From Paludibacter sp. (GTDB lineage Bacteria > Bacteroidota > Bacteroidia > Bacteroidales > Paludibacteraceae), in assembly GCA_010365115.1 (NCBI GenBank), contig JAAFGX010000032.1, forward strand, positions 1 to 40,356: a stretch of DNA of 40,356 nucleotides, in the 5' to 3' direction. Position numbers and translations under genes: made by a program. The notes beneath the pieces were generated by a model. It searched no databases, was not told the origin of the DNA, and saw only the letters and a list, made by a program, of their open reading frames with translations. Positions 28,417-36,193 of the stretch are shown here, piece after piece. The stretch's first letter is position 1. Every line of letters starts with the position of its first letter.

Positions 28417-28714
28417 ATTCCCCACCACCCATTATTGTTGCAGAAAATAAATCATATCGAGTTGATTTTTCAATGTGCTTGCGGTAAATGATTTCCATTA
28501 ACGCTACATTTCGTTTCAGGATCTTCGCTCGTTCCTCGCTTCGTAACCCTTACACTCCATTATCGCTATCATTACAATCACAAACCTCAGCGCCGCATGG
28601 CTTAAGTAAAATACTCATTTCCATTCCGCAAGCTACATTCATTCCGTTTTTACCCAAGCCCTTTTCCAACGCTATTCCAGTGGTATATTTTATTTTCTGC
28701 GACGAGTTTACCCC
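28417..28714 (-). repeat. U repeat, copy U4 (298 bp)
   Basis: Nearly collinear with U3. No S spacer follows; U5 starts 15 bases later. Confidence 0.7.
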
Positions 28715-28728
28715 AAATATAACCTCAG

Positions 28729-29015
28729 ATTCCCCACCACCCATTTTTGTTGCATTCACTTCAGGCAATAGTGTTTATTTACACGTGTTTGCAGTATATG
28801 CGTTCCATTATCGCGCCATTTCGTTCCAGGTTCTACGTTCGTTCCTCACTTCGACACCTGATACTCCATTTTGCTAACATTTCAAGCATACACTTCAGCA
28901 CCGCAAGGCACAAGTATTCCTTTTCTCACTCCATATATTCCGTTCCCACAGTCATACCCATGCCATTTCCCATACTTTCCAACGGCTGCCTTTGTTCCTG
29001 CGGCGTGTTCACCCC
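28729..29015 (-). repeat. U repeat, copy U5 (287 bp)
   Basis: Same borders, with a more diverged middle. U5 and the sequence after it resemble U2 and the sequence after it, so a ~480-bp block occurs on each side of the AlbA_2 gene. Confidence 0.65.
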
Positions 29016-29187
29016 AAAAGAACTTAGCGCATAAAGTCAGATGCAAAAAAAACAATAACACATTGTTGATTAGTTATTTAATGATACAATAAACATAAGA
29101 ATAGTGTTCAGAAAGCCACTCTTGTTTACTGTATTTAGTAACAAATGGTAACAGTAGTAACACCAATTACTAATGTTACTAATGTTC
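29016..29187. repeat. Diverged spacer S5 and second GTAACA dyad
   Basis: It starts AACTTAGCGCATAAAG like S2 and continues through the same tail to GTAACAGTAGTAACA (29148-29162), with a partial complement from 29174. It is the direct-repeat partner of 25977-26145. Confidence 0.6.
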
Positions 29188-29190
29188 ATA

Positions 29191-29504
29191 TTCAAGTCTT
29201 TGATTCTAATATCTAATATAAGAAGCTAAATACTATTTCCGCAAAAAAAAATGAATATACAAAGATAGCCGTTCCGCTTACCTTCTGTAAAGGTCGAGCA
29301 CTTCGTGTTTTTGTCACAATCTCCACACCTCGTTGTACTTCGGGTAGTATTCTGACAAAAAACCTTGACAGCCGCCGCTGCACTGGCTTTTGAGAAGTAT
29401 ATCCTTTTTTTTTCTTCTTTTCTTTTTTTCTTTCTCTTTTCTGTGGGTAAAAATTATTTGCAGGGGTAGTCCCTCATATTATTCACCCTTTAATCGTCAA
29501 TATC
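29191..29504. other. Gene-free gap with a pyrimidine tract
   Basis: A C/T-only run of about 45 bases spans ~29404-29449. No ORF, and no TAnnTTTG box before the next gene. Confidence 0.4.
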
Positions 29505-29924
29505 ATGTGTACCTTTATTTTGAAGTCTTACAGTCAGAAATCAGAAATTGAAAAACCTCATTTCTTTATCTTAAACAAAGGAAATAACAGCGGAAAGCCG
29601 CTTTTAGCTCCATGTCCTAATTGTTTCGTAATTCAATGTAATTCCGAACCAGAAAAAGAACAAATCTACTGGCTATCTTATAGCCTTTGGCAGTCAAAAG
29701 CATTTTATCCATATTTGCGCGGCTCGGTTATTCCCTTTGTAGTGCTTCGGGATATAAAATCCTGCCTTTTGGTTGGTTTGAATAAGGTGGATAAAAATCC
29801 TGAACAATTTGAAAAAGCGGTTGCAGCCCTCCAGAGTTTAGAAGCAATGGAAAAACAATACAAACAAAATTTACTTTTAATTGCCAATGCCAAGCGAATG
29901 CTTTTTTATAAGTTCATTTCGTAA
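29505..29924 (+). CDS. Small Bacteroidota protein of unknown function
   Basis: 139 aa, no signal peptide or membrane segment. The first half has beta-strand character with a 'LAPCPNCFVI' stretch; the last ~45 residues are a charged, probably helical tail ('EKAVAALQSLEAMEKQYKQ'). It may belong to the DUF6943 family, which is a recollection and not a search result. The gene stands alone, is followed by a long hairpin and faces the minus-strand lysis-type block. No function can be proposed. Confidence 0.6.
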   Translation: MCTFILKSYSQKSEIEKPHFFILNKGNNSGKPLLAPCPNCFVIQCNSEPEKEQIYWLSYSLWQSKAFYPYLRGSVIPFVVLRDIKSCLLVGLNKVDKNPEQFEKAVAALQSLEAMEKQYKQNLLLIANAKRMLFYKFIS

Positions 29925-29953
29925 ATCGGCATTCTTATTTAGTTAGTATTGGC

Positions 29954-30016
29954 GGTAAAACGAGAATAACTTTTTTCGGGCGTTTTAATAGCCCCAAAAG
30001 TTATTTCCCGTTTTCC
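29954..30016 (+). terminator. Long inverted repeat after the 139-aa gene
   Basis: Inner arms AATAACTTTT/AAAAGTTATT plus GGGC/GCCC are perfect, and the outer GG-AAAACG/CGTTTT-CC extends the rod to ~25 positions with a few mismatches. It starts 30 bases after the stop codon. Confidence 0.65.
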
Positions 30017-30130
30017 GTGTGATGGGTGCAAATTATAAGCTAGGTGAGTTGTAGTTAAGCCGTACATAAGTCATACTTAAAACCTATATAAGTCCACACG
30101 TTGCCTGTTTAAGCTTTCACTTTTGAGTAC

Positions 30131-30163
30131 AAAAAAAGGCGTTCCGTTTGCTGGAACACCTTT
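30131..30163 (-). terminator. Rho-independent terminator of the 268-aa gene
   Basis: Read on the minus strand: AAGG-x-GTTCC stem (arms 30153-30162 and 30136-30145, one mismatch), 7-base loop, then a run of seven T. It lies 23 bases after the stop codon. Confidence 0.8.
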
Positions 30164-30185
30164 CTCATTTCTTAGGTTTTAATGA

Positions 30186-30992
30186 TTAGAAAGTAGTTTG
30201 AATTTTCAACGCATGACCTGCATTGAGTAAATAATACTCATTGCCGGCTTTTTGATAGAACTCTATTCCAATTGAGTTCATTACTGTTACATCATCATTG
30301 ATTTCAGGTTCACCTGGAAGAGCACTGGTAATTACTGTCGGAACTGCTATGGCAGTTGTCAAATCCAAGTAGCCCGAAAATTCCACGTTGGACATTTCGT
30401 TAAGAGCTTGTTGGATTGGCTCATAAACTCCTGTTGTTGCATTGAAGGCAAAATCAGAAATCACTGAAACTGCATTAATCAAACGGAAATGAGTTGCACC
30501 TGCAGGAGCAATAACTGACTTTGCAGGATTAAAAGCTGCCACCGTTAATGTCGAACTATTACTGTTCTCGTTACTTGTCAACTCAAAGGGTTCGATAAAC
30601 GAACTTTCAAAACTGGCATTGCGGTTAAAATTCAAACCAACCAAATATTTGCTTTGGGTTGAAACCAAAATTGCACGATAACCACGAGCTTCAGACAAAT
30701 CTTCCAAATTGATTTTCTTCATAATCGCAGTTAATCGACCTGTTAGTTGGGCATCGCTCATTTGCTTCATTAGCATATTGAGTCCTACACGAATGGAACG
30801 AGCTGCATGTGCACATCCGCCAAACTCGTTCATGTTTTCACGAGTTCTGACAAAGCCCGGGTCATTTTTGATTTGTTCGCCAGTTGCACCGCCTTTTAAT
30901 CCGGCAAAATTGCCTGTCATACCTTTAATCTTGAAATGGCGAATTTCGCCGATAGTACCTTTGTACTTTACATGTCCTAATTGTCTGGCCAT
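30186..30992 (-). CDS. 268-aa cytoplasmic protein of unknown function, co-regulated with the lysis-type genes
   Basis: It has no signal peptide, TM segment or lipobox. The N-terminal ~75 residues are basic and Gly-rich ('VKYKGTIG', 'FKIKGMTG', 'GGATGEQI', 'RTRENMNEFGG'); residues ~75-130 look helical; the rest is beta-rich with 'GATHFRLINAVSV' and 'IGIEFYQKAGNEYYLLN'. I recall similar proteins in many Bacteroidota, always unnamed, but could not search. The gene has its own terminator and a promoter that copies the promoter of the holin-M15-spanin operon 128 bases upstream of it. A cytoplasmic cargo or structural protein released by lysis fits this context; that is inference. Confidence 0.8.
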   Translation of the reverse strand: MARQLGHVKYKGTIGEIRHFKIKGMTGNFAGLKGGATGEQIKNDPGFVRTRENMNEFGGCAHAARSIRVGLNMLMKQMSDAQLTGRLTAIMKKINLEDLSEARGYRAILVSTQSKYLVGLNFNRNASFESSFIEPFELTSNENSNSSTLTVAAFNPAKSVIAPAGATHFRLINAVSVISDFAFNATTGVYEPIQQALNEMSNVEFSGYLDLTTAIAVPTVITSALPGEPEINDDVTVMNSIGIEFYQKAGNEYYLLNAGHALKIQTTF

Positions 30993-31033
30993 AATTGTAA
31001 GTTTTTAAAATGAATAATTGAATTTTATCGCTG

Positions 31034-31100
31034 TAAAAATAAGGAGCAATCATCTGTGTTATAAATGTATAAATAATGCTAATCAATGCTTTTTGATGCT
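31034..31100 (-). promoter_or_regulatory. Promoter P1 of the 268-aa gene, with three phased activator-like repeats
   Basis: On the minus strand: GCAT repeats at 31095-31100, 31085-31090 and 31075-31080, exactly 10 bp apart, then 10 bases, TTAT (31061-31064), 19 bases and TATTTTTA (31034-31041). The last two fit the Bacteroidota -33/-7 spacing with weak boxes, as expected for an activated promoter. The same layout with the same distances occurs at P2 (32435-32501). Confidence 0.75.
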
Positions 31101-31120
31101 ATTGAATAAATTCATTCTGT

Positions 31121-31750
31121 CTATTTGATTAGTAAAGCAATCGTTTCTATCAATATGATAATTCCCGCAGCCTTGATTTTTACTCCGGTCCAAAAATCCT
31201 TTTTCTTTTGTTGAGTTTTGTAAGCCGTTATAATAGAATCTTTGGAGGCTATCAGATTTTGTTTGCTGTCGATTACCTCTGTTTGAATATTCACTTTATC
31301 TTCCAATACTTTGACCTTACAACTGTAGTTGTCATTCTCTGAATCGAGACTTTCAATAATACTGTCCTTCATTACAATCTCAACTTCTTGACCACAAACA
31401 AGATCCTCACAAGTGTTAACACTTTTTTCTCGTTCATAAATAGCCTGTAATGTATCGTTGATAATGTGCTGATTTCTTGCATCTACTTTAAGTGCTGCGG
31501 TATGAGCTTTTTCCTTTTCAAGTTTTAAATTGATTAGTTTAATAATACTGTCTTTCTGTTGAAGTAGAATACTCGCTTTTACAGTGTTTAAACTGTCTAT
31601 TTTGGATTTTTCTCTATCACATTGATCAATGTTTGTCGGCTCTGATTTTGGCTGATTGCCGCAGCTAATTTGAAATAGAGATAAAAAGCAAAAAGTGATT
31701 GCAATAATCACCAGTGCATACTTTCTGAGGAATTCAATTTTTGTTTTCAT
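31121..31750 (-). CDS. Unimolecular-spanin-like lipoprotein with C-terminal membrane anchor
   Basis: 209 aa. The N-terminus is a lipoprotein leader with lipobox 'QISC' (Cys30). Residues ~45-180 are charged and coiled-coil-like ('KLEKEKAHTAALK', 'SKQNLIASKDSIITAYKTQ'), and residues ~190-208 are a TM helix ending in Lys. Outer-membrane lipid anchor, periplasmic rod and inner-membrane TM is the layout of phage u-spanins such as T1 gp11, which fuse inner and outer membranes in the last step of lysis. Its ATG overlaps the stop of the M15 gene (ATGA), so the two are translationally coupled. Another periplasm-spanning role is possible. Confidence 0.7.
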   Translation of the reverse strand: MKTKIEFLRKYALVIIAITFCFLSLFQISCGNQPKSEPTNIDQCDREKSKIDSLNTVKASILLQQKDSIIKLINLKLEKEKAHTAALKVDARNQHIINDTLQAIYEREKSVNTCEDLVCGQEVEIVMKDSIIESLDSENDNYSCKVKVLEDKVNIQTEVIDSKQNLIASKDSIITAYKTQQKKKDFWTGVKIKAAGIIILIETIALLIK

Positions 31751-32193
31751 GATTTTTGTTTTTGTTTGAATGATACTTGTTTTTTGTTTTTAAACTTGAG
31801 TATTTGTTTTCTATTTCCTTTCGCCTTGTAGCTTACATGCACCCAGTCGGGTTGTAGGTCGTTTCCTTCTTCCCAAATCAATTGGTCAAAGTCAAAGTTA
31901 TCTCGGATTAGATAGAAGATTCTGGTATTATCAGCACAGTCCAAATCAGCAGCTTCGCCTTTTGTGTGTTGGCTAATTGGTTTTGTTGCTCCACCAATGG
32001 CTTTGTTTATAGCTAATGTTCTAAATCCTGAGTTAACACAGATAGGAAAGCCGTACATTTCCCGAACCGGATCCAGTAGATTTTGCACAAGAATTTTCAG
32101 CTTTTGAGTTGCTATAGTTCCCGGGGTGTTGTCTAAATTCTCATGGGTTACTGTCAATTCTTCCAATGAAAAGTATTTTCCGAGTTGGCTCAT
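31747..32193 (-). CDS. M15-family peptidoglycan peptidase (endolysin-like)
   Basis: 148 aa, a single Peptidase_M15_3 domain. The zinc ligands are visible: H76 and D83 in 'SQHTKGEAAD' and H119 in 'DWVHVSY'; 'SGFRT' (55-59) and 'QLIWEE' (E108/E109) complete the active site. There is no signal peptide, so it needs a holin-type pore to reach the wall. Such enzymes cut peptide cross-links of peptidoglycan (endopeptidase or carboxypeptidase). The start overlaps the stop of the holin-like gene and its own stop overlaps the spanin-like start, both as ATGA. ChiX of the Serratia type 10 secretion cluster belongs, as I recall, to the same broad peptidase class. Confidence 0.88.
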   Translation of the reverse strand: MSQLGKYFSLEELTVTHENLDNTPGTIATQKLKILVQNLLDPVREMYGFPICVNSGFRTLAINKAIGGATKPISQHTKGEAADLDCADNTRIFYLIRDNFDFDQLIWEEGNDLQPDWVHVSYKAKGNRKQILKFKNKKQVSFKQKQKS

Positions 32194-32417
32194 GATTCTT
32201 TCTTTTTAAAAAATTGTAGAATAAAAGCACACACGCCGCCAGCTATGGCTATGTACTTCAGATAATTTGTCGGAATGGCATCTTTGAACTGTTCTGGGAG
32301 TGAGATGTAATACATTGGCAATGCTGCCAATGCACTGGAAAGAAGCTGAAAGAAGCGGGCAAAAGCAGGAGTATCAGCTTTCCACCAGCTAGGCAGTTTA
32401 AATAATAGTTTTTTCAT
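32190..32417 (-). CDS. Small holin-like membrane protein
   Basis: 75 aa from ATG 32417. The frame is open upstream to a TTG at 32450, but that would lie inside the promoter. Two hydrophobic segments, ~22-40 ('FFQLLSSALAALPMYYISL') and ~54-70 ('IAIAGGVCAFILQFF'), are joined by a short polar loop, with a basic tail 'KKKES'. Size, two-TM hairpin, charged end and position before an M15 lysin and a spanin-like gene fit a class II holin. Holins cannot be proven from sequence. First gene of the operon, driven by P2. Confidence 0.7.
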   Translation of the reverse strand: MKKLLFKLPSWWKADTPAFARFFQLLSSALAALPMYYISLPEQFKDAIPTNYLKYIAIAGGVCAFILQFFKKKES

Positions 32418-32434
32418 ACAGTTGATTTTTCTTG

Positions 32435-32501
32435 TAAAAATACAAGTCAATCACCTGTGCAATAAATATATGAATAATGCTAAACAATGCGTTTCAATGC
32501 T
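32435..32501 (-). promoter_or_regulatory. Promoter P2 of the holin-M15-spanin operon
   Basis: Minus strand: GCAT repeats at 32496-32501, 32486-32491 and 32476-32481 (10-bp phase), 10 bases, TTAT (32462-32465), 19 bases, TATTTTTA (32435-32442). Between P1 and P2 the whole ~70-base region is about three-quarters identical, while the sequences outside are not. The leader here is short, roughly 10 bases to ATG 32417. Confidence 0.75.
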
Positions 32502-32930
32502 ATAAAACAATCTTGCTTAAGAAACTGGAAGTACTATCCAGTTCACTTATTGAATAAGTCAAATTTGCGTGTCATTACTATTTAAAAAGGTGGGGAAACC
32601 AAGTGAGATGAAGAATGAGGTGCTGACTTATTTTAGACCATGCTGAACGAGTTTTCTTGCTATTTGATATAAACGTATCTGCAATTTCTAATGAAGTCAA
32701 ACAAGGGCTTTTTGATTTTTTAGTGAAAACATGTCCTGAAATTCAATTACAATAATATATCTTTGTATTGTTTTGTAAATAAATACCTTATTTTGTGTAA
32801 TCTTTGTGTAATGTGAGCAAATAAAAAAGGTCTACACTTTTAGCATAAACCTTTTATTTACAATGTAATATATAAATAAATATAAAAATCAAACAAATCT
32901 CCCTTTAGGGGTTAGGGGTTTATTTATCTT
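32502..32930 (+). promoter_or_regulatory. Leader region of the second carbohydrate operon
   Basis: No ORF. TATCTTTG (32758-32765) matches the -7 consensus TAnnTTTG, with a poor -33 box (CCTG 19 bases upstream). A 7-bp AAAAGGT/ACCTTTT hairpin lies between it and the gene (about 32824-32855). If this is the promoter, the leader is ~160 bases long. Confidence 0.45.
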
Positions 32931-34073
32931 ATGAAAAACTCATTTTTTCTTATATTATTAAGCATTTTTATTTCTCTTCCATTTTTTGCTAAATCTCCAG
33001 ATAGGCAGTATGGTGATAGCGGTTGGAAGATTGATTCAACCCGTTTTGATGTTCGTTTTCCAGCAATGAAAGAATGGGCAAAAGCAGGTGTTGAAGGTGG
33101 TATTCCGAGTAAAAATGCAGTGAGAATTGTAAAACGAATAGCTCCAACCGATAATTTGCAACTTGCCATTGACAACATAGCAAAAACTCCTGCAGTATTG
33201 CTTTTGGCAGAAGGTGAATACGTAATTTCTAATATGATTCGGCTACGATCGGGAATCATATTGCGTGGTGTGAATAAAAATACAGTAATTTTAAGTATAA
33301 AAGTTCGCGGACAGCATCAACATTTTTCGAATACAGCTCATCAATCAGCTTTGTTATTGGAAAATGTGGTAGGTGTAGGAATAGAAAACTTAACAATTAA
33401 ATATACCGATGCACCCTTCGATCCAAATGATAGAGATTCATTCTCTGCGGCATGGACAGAGGACGTATATCATAAAAGAGAAATGCGTGATACAACCTTG
33501 GTCGTTGAACACATAAACATGATTAAAGCTAAAAACTGCTGGGTACAGGACTGTAATTTACTTTGGTCGGGTACCGATCCTATACGTATTTCGGCATCGG
33601 AGCACATTACTTGTCGGAGAAATCTTATCGACCGATGTTATAATAAAGCCGACTTTGGAATGGGATATTATAATATTACTAATTCAAGTTACGTGCTTAT
33701 TTGCAACGAGACAATAAAAAGAATACGGCATTTTGCCATTCAAAATGGAAGCAAATACAATGTGGTTATTAACAATTATTTAGAGGTTGATATAAATTTT
33801 CACAACGGTGATGCAGGATTTAATTTAATAGAAAATAACAGGGTGAGAATCCCTACCTGGCATAGTTGGGGACCTATTTCAGTGGGCGATTCACGTCAAC
33901 ATCAACCACCCGGAAAAGGCAATGTGTTGTTGAACAATTCTTTTCAGGATAAATCTGCGAAAATTCTTTATTCTGAGAAAGATAGAGTTTATTTTATGAC
34001 AACTGATTGGACAAGTAAACGAGTTATTAATAGTGATATTTATTTGAAAAAAAGCTTGTATCCTATACATTAA
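32931..34073 (+). CDS. Right-handed beta-helix protein (pectate-lyase-like fold)
   Basis: 380 aa with a signal peptide (about 1-19). From residue ~65 on there are beta-helix coils: 'LLLAEGEYVISNMIRLRSGIIL', then 'ENLTIKY', 'IRISASEHITCRRNLIDRC' and 'FNLIENNRVRIP'. This fold is used by polysaccharide lyases, GH28-type hydrolases and epimerases. No family-specific catalytic set could be named; conserved-looking R and H near 'KRIRHFAIQNGS' may line the active cleft. First gene of an operon with GH42 (29 bases further), a mutarotase-like protein and perhaps GH3, so it probably opens the chain that these enzymes trim. Confidence 0.7.
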   Translation: MKNSFFLILLSIFISLPFFAKSPDRQYGDSGWKIDSTRFDVRFPAMKEWAKAGVEGGIPSKNAVRIVKRIAPTDNLQLAIDNIAKTPAVLLLAEGEYVISNMIRLRSGIILRGVNKNTVILSIKVRGQHQHFSNTAHQSALLLENVVGVGIENLTIKYTDAPFDPNDRDSFSAAWTEDVYHKREMRDTTLVVEHINMIKAKNCWVQDCNLLWSGTDPIRISASEHITCRRNLIDRCYNKADFGMGYYNITNSSYVLICNETIKRIRHFAIQNGSKYNVVINNYLEVDINFHNGDAGFNLIENNRVRIPTWHSWGPISVGDSRQHQPPGKGNVLLNNSFQDKSAKILYSEKDRVYFMTTDWTSKRVINSDIYLKKSLYPIH

Positions 34074-34102
34074 AATTAATTCATTAAAATAAGTTTGAAA
34101 TT

Positions 34103-36181
34103 ATGAGAAAAACACTTTTTATTTGTTCTTTGTTGTCAATTGCATTTTTATTAAATGCTCAAAGTTTTTTTAACACTGAGAAGATGGTTGAAACGGGTGT
34201 TTATTATTACCCCGAAGCCTGGAATCCAAACCAATGGGACAGAGATTTCAAAAAAATGGCTGAAATGGGTTTTGAATTTACACACATGGCTGAATTTGCG
34301 TGGGCTCAAATGGAACCAACAGAGGGAAATTATGATTTCGCCTGGCTTGATAAAGCAGTAAAATTGGCTGCTAAAAACAACCTGAAAGTAATTATGTGTA
34401 CACCAAGTGCCACGCCACCAGTCTGGTTGGTGCGTAAGTATCCCGAAGTTTTGGTTCAAAAACCAGATGGTCAATTAGCCGATCATGGCACACGGGCTCA
34501 TTGCTCGTGGTCGAGTCCAAAATACCAGGAATTACTTACAAAATTAGTAACAGCTATGGCAAAACACTACGGAAACGACAAACGTATTTGGGGTTGGCAA
34601 CTCGATAATGAGCCTTCGCATTATGGTACAAATGATTATGGAACTGCCGTACAAACAAATTTCAGAAAATGGTTGCAAATAAAATATAAAACCATTGAGA
34701 ATTTGAATAATGCTTGGGGAACTGCTTTTTGGTCGGGGATTTATACTGATTTTAATCAAATAAATATTCCAAATGCTCCACAACTCATTGCTGGAGCTGC
34801 AAGTCAAATTTCATTAGTGGATTATAAACGATTTAGTGCTGATGAATGTGCTGCATTCTTAACGATGCAAAAAAACACGTTACGTGAAAGCATTTCGAAA
34901 ACGCAGTTTGTTACAACCAATTTTATGAGCACTCATACTAATGTAGATCCTTGGCGTAGTAAAGATTTAGATTTCATTACTTACACCACATACCCAGTAG
35001 GTGGATATTCAAAAGGTGTTGGTGATCAAGGATTCAGAATGGGCGATTATTGGCTGATTTCTTGGTCGAATGATTTTTTTCGCCCATTAAAAGGAATGAC
35101 TGGAGTTATGGAGCTTCAACCGGGGCAAGTGAACTGGGGTTCGTACAATCCGCTGCCGTATCCAGGAGTTATCAGAGCTTGGCTGTGGAATGCTTTTGCC
35201 GGCGATTTAGATTTTATTTGTTCGTATCGTTTCCGTCAACCACTATTTGGTAGTGAGCAATTTCATTATGGAATGGTGGGCACAGATGGCATAACACCAT
35301 TGTTTGGTGGTTTGGAATACAGTCAGTTTATGAAAGAAATTCGTGAATTGCGGAAATTGTATAAACCCAATGCGCCTATGCCAACAGAATATGCGTCACG
35401 AAAAACGGCTGTACTTTATAATGTTGATAATGTTTGGGAAACACAAGTACAGAAACAAACAGATCTGTGGAACGAAATCAATCACATTACAAAGTATTAT
35501 TCCGCATTGAAAACACTTTGCATTCCGGTGGATATTGTGGGTGAAGATCGTGATTTATCCAGTTATCCAGTTGTGGTTGCACCTGCCTATCAAATGGTTG
35601 ACAAAGAGCTGGTTGCCAAATGGAAAAAATATGTTGAAAATGGCGGACAGTTGGTTTTAAGTTGCCGTACAGGATTGAAAGACCGTAATGGCCATTTCCC
35701 GGAAGCACCTTGGGCAAATGCTATTACCGAGTTGATTGGAGCAAAAATAAGCATGTTCGATTTGCTCAACAAGGAAACAATTGCTAATGTGAATTTTGAA
35801 GGTAATAAATATAGTTGGCACTCTTGGGGTGATATCCTTGAGCCTTATGCAGGCACAGAAATCTGGGCAACTTTTGCCGATCAGTTTTATGCTGGAAAAG
35901 CAACTGTCATACATCGTAAACTTGGAAAAGGCACTGTTACTTACATTGGAACTGATACCGATAATGGAAAACTCGAAAAAGAAGTGTTGAAAAAAGTGTA
36001 TAATTCTGCCAAAATCACCACCAATGAACAGCCTGAAGGTGTGATGGTTAACTGGCGTGATGGATTTTGGGTGGCTATTAATTATTCATCTGTAAAAGTA
36101 AACATCAATATTCCTTCAAATGCCAACATCATTTTTGGTTCAAAAGAACTGGATATTGCAGGTGTGGCGGTTTGGCAATAA
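34103..36181 (+). CDS. GH42 beta-galactosidase
   Basis: 692 aa with a signal peptide ending 'LLNAQ' (residue 20). The TIM barrel (~28-400) opens with 'YYYPEAWNPNQWDRDFKKM'. Acid/base E170 is in 'QLDNEPSHYG' and nucleophile E337 in 'GVMELQPGQ'. A beta-galactosidase trimerisation domain (~410-625) and a short C-terminal domain follow, as in known GH42 enzymes. The signal peptide is noteworthy, since many GH42 enzymes are cytoplasmic; here hydrolysis is likely periplasmic. It removes beta-linked galactose, or in some members alpha-L-arabinose. Confidence 0.9.
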   Translation: MRKTLFICSLLSIAFLLNAQSFFNTEKMVETGVYYYPEAWNPNQWDRDFKKMAEMGFEFTHMAEFAWAQMEPTEGNYDFAWLDKAVKLAAKNNLKVIMCTPSATPPVWLVRKYPEVLVQKPDGQLADHGTRAHCSWSSPKYQELLTKLVTAMAKHYGNDKRIWGWQLDNEPSHYGTNDYGTAVQTNFRKWLQIKYKTIENLNNAWGTAFWSGIYTDFNQINIPNAPQLIAGAASQISLVDYKRFSADECAAFLTMQKNTLRESISKTQFVTTNFMSTHTNVDPWRSKDLDFITYTTYPVGGYSKGVGDQGFRMGDYWLISWSNDFFRPLKGMTGVMELQPGQVNWGSYNPLPYPGVIRAWLWNAFAGDLDFICSYRFRQPLFGSEQFHYGMVGTDGITPLFGGLEYSQFMKEIRELRKLYKPNAPMPTEYASRKTAVLYNVDNVWETQVQKQTDLWNEINHITKYYSALKTLCIPVDIVGEDRDLSSYPVVVAPAYQMVDKELVAKWKKYVENGGQLVLSCRTGLKDRNGHFPEAPWANAITELIGAKISMFDLLNKETIANVNFEGNKYSWHSWGDILEPYAGTEIWATFADQFYAGKATVIHRKLGKGTVTYIGTDTDNGKLEKEVLKKVYNSAKITTNEQPEGVMVNWRDGFWVAINYSSVKVNINIPSNANIIFGSKELDIAGVAVWQ

Positions 36182-36193
36182 TAAAGCAAAAAA

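Noticed and set aside
28550..28768. Minus-strand ORF inside U4, with similar peptides in U2 and U3, as a repeated small protein family
   Set aside because: Single-base indels between copies shift the frame inside the best conserved nucleotides, and starts and stops are not kept, so coding is unlikely.
25110..29187. CRISPR array
   Set aside because: Units are ~300 bp and diverged, spacers are related to each other, and no cas gene is present.
30186..32417. Ordinary prophage
   Set aside because: No terminase, portal, capsid, tail or integrase genes in the neighbourhood; a remnant cannot be excluded and is given as the alternative.
32418..32450. Upstream TTG start for the holin-like gene
   Set aside because: It would place the start inside the P2 promoter; ATG 32417 gives a normal small membrane protein.
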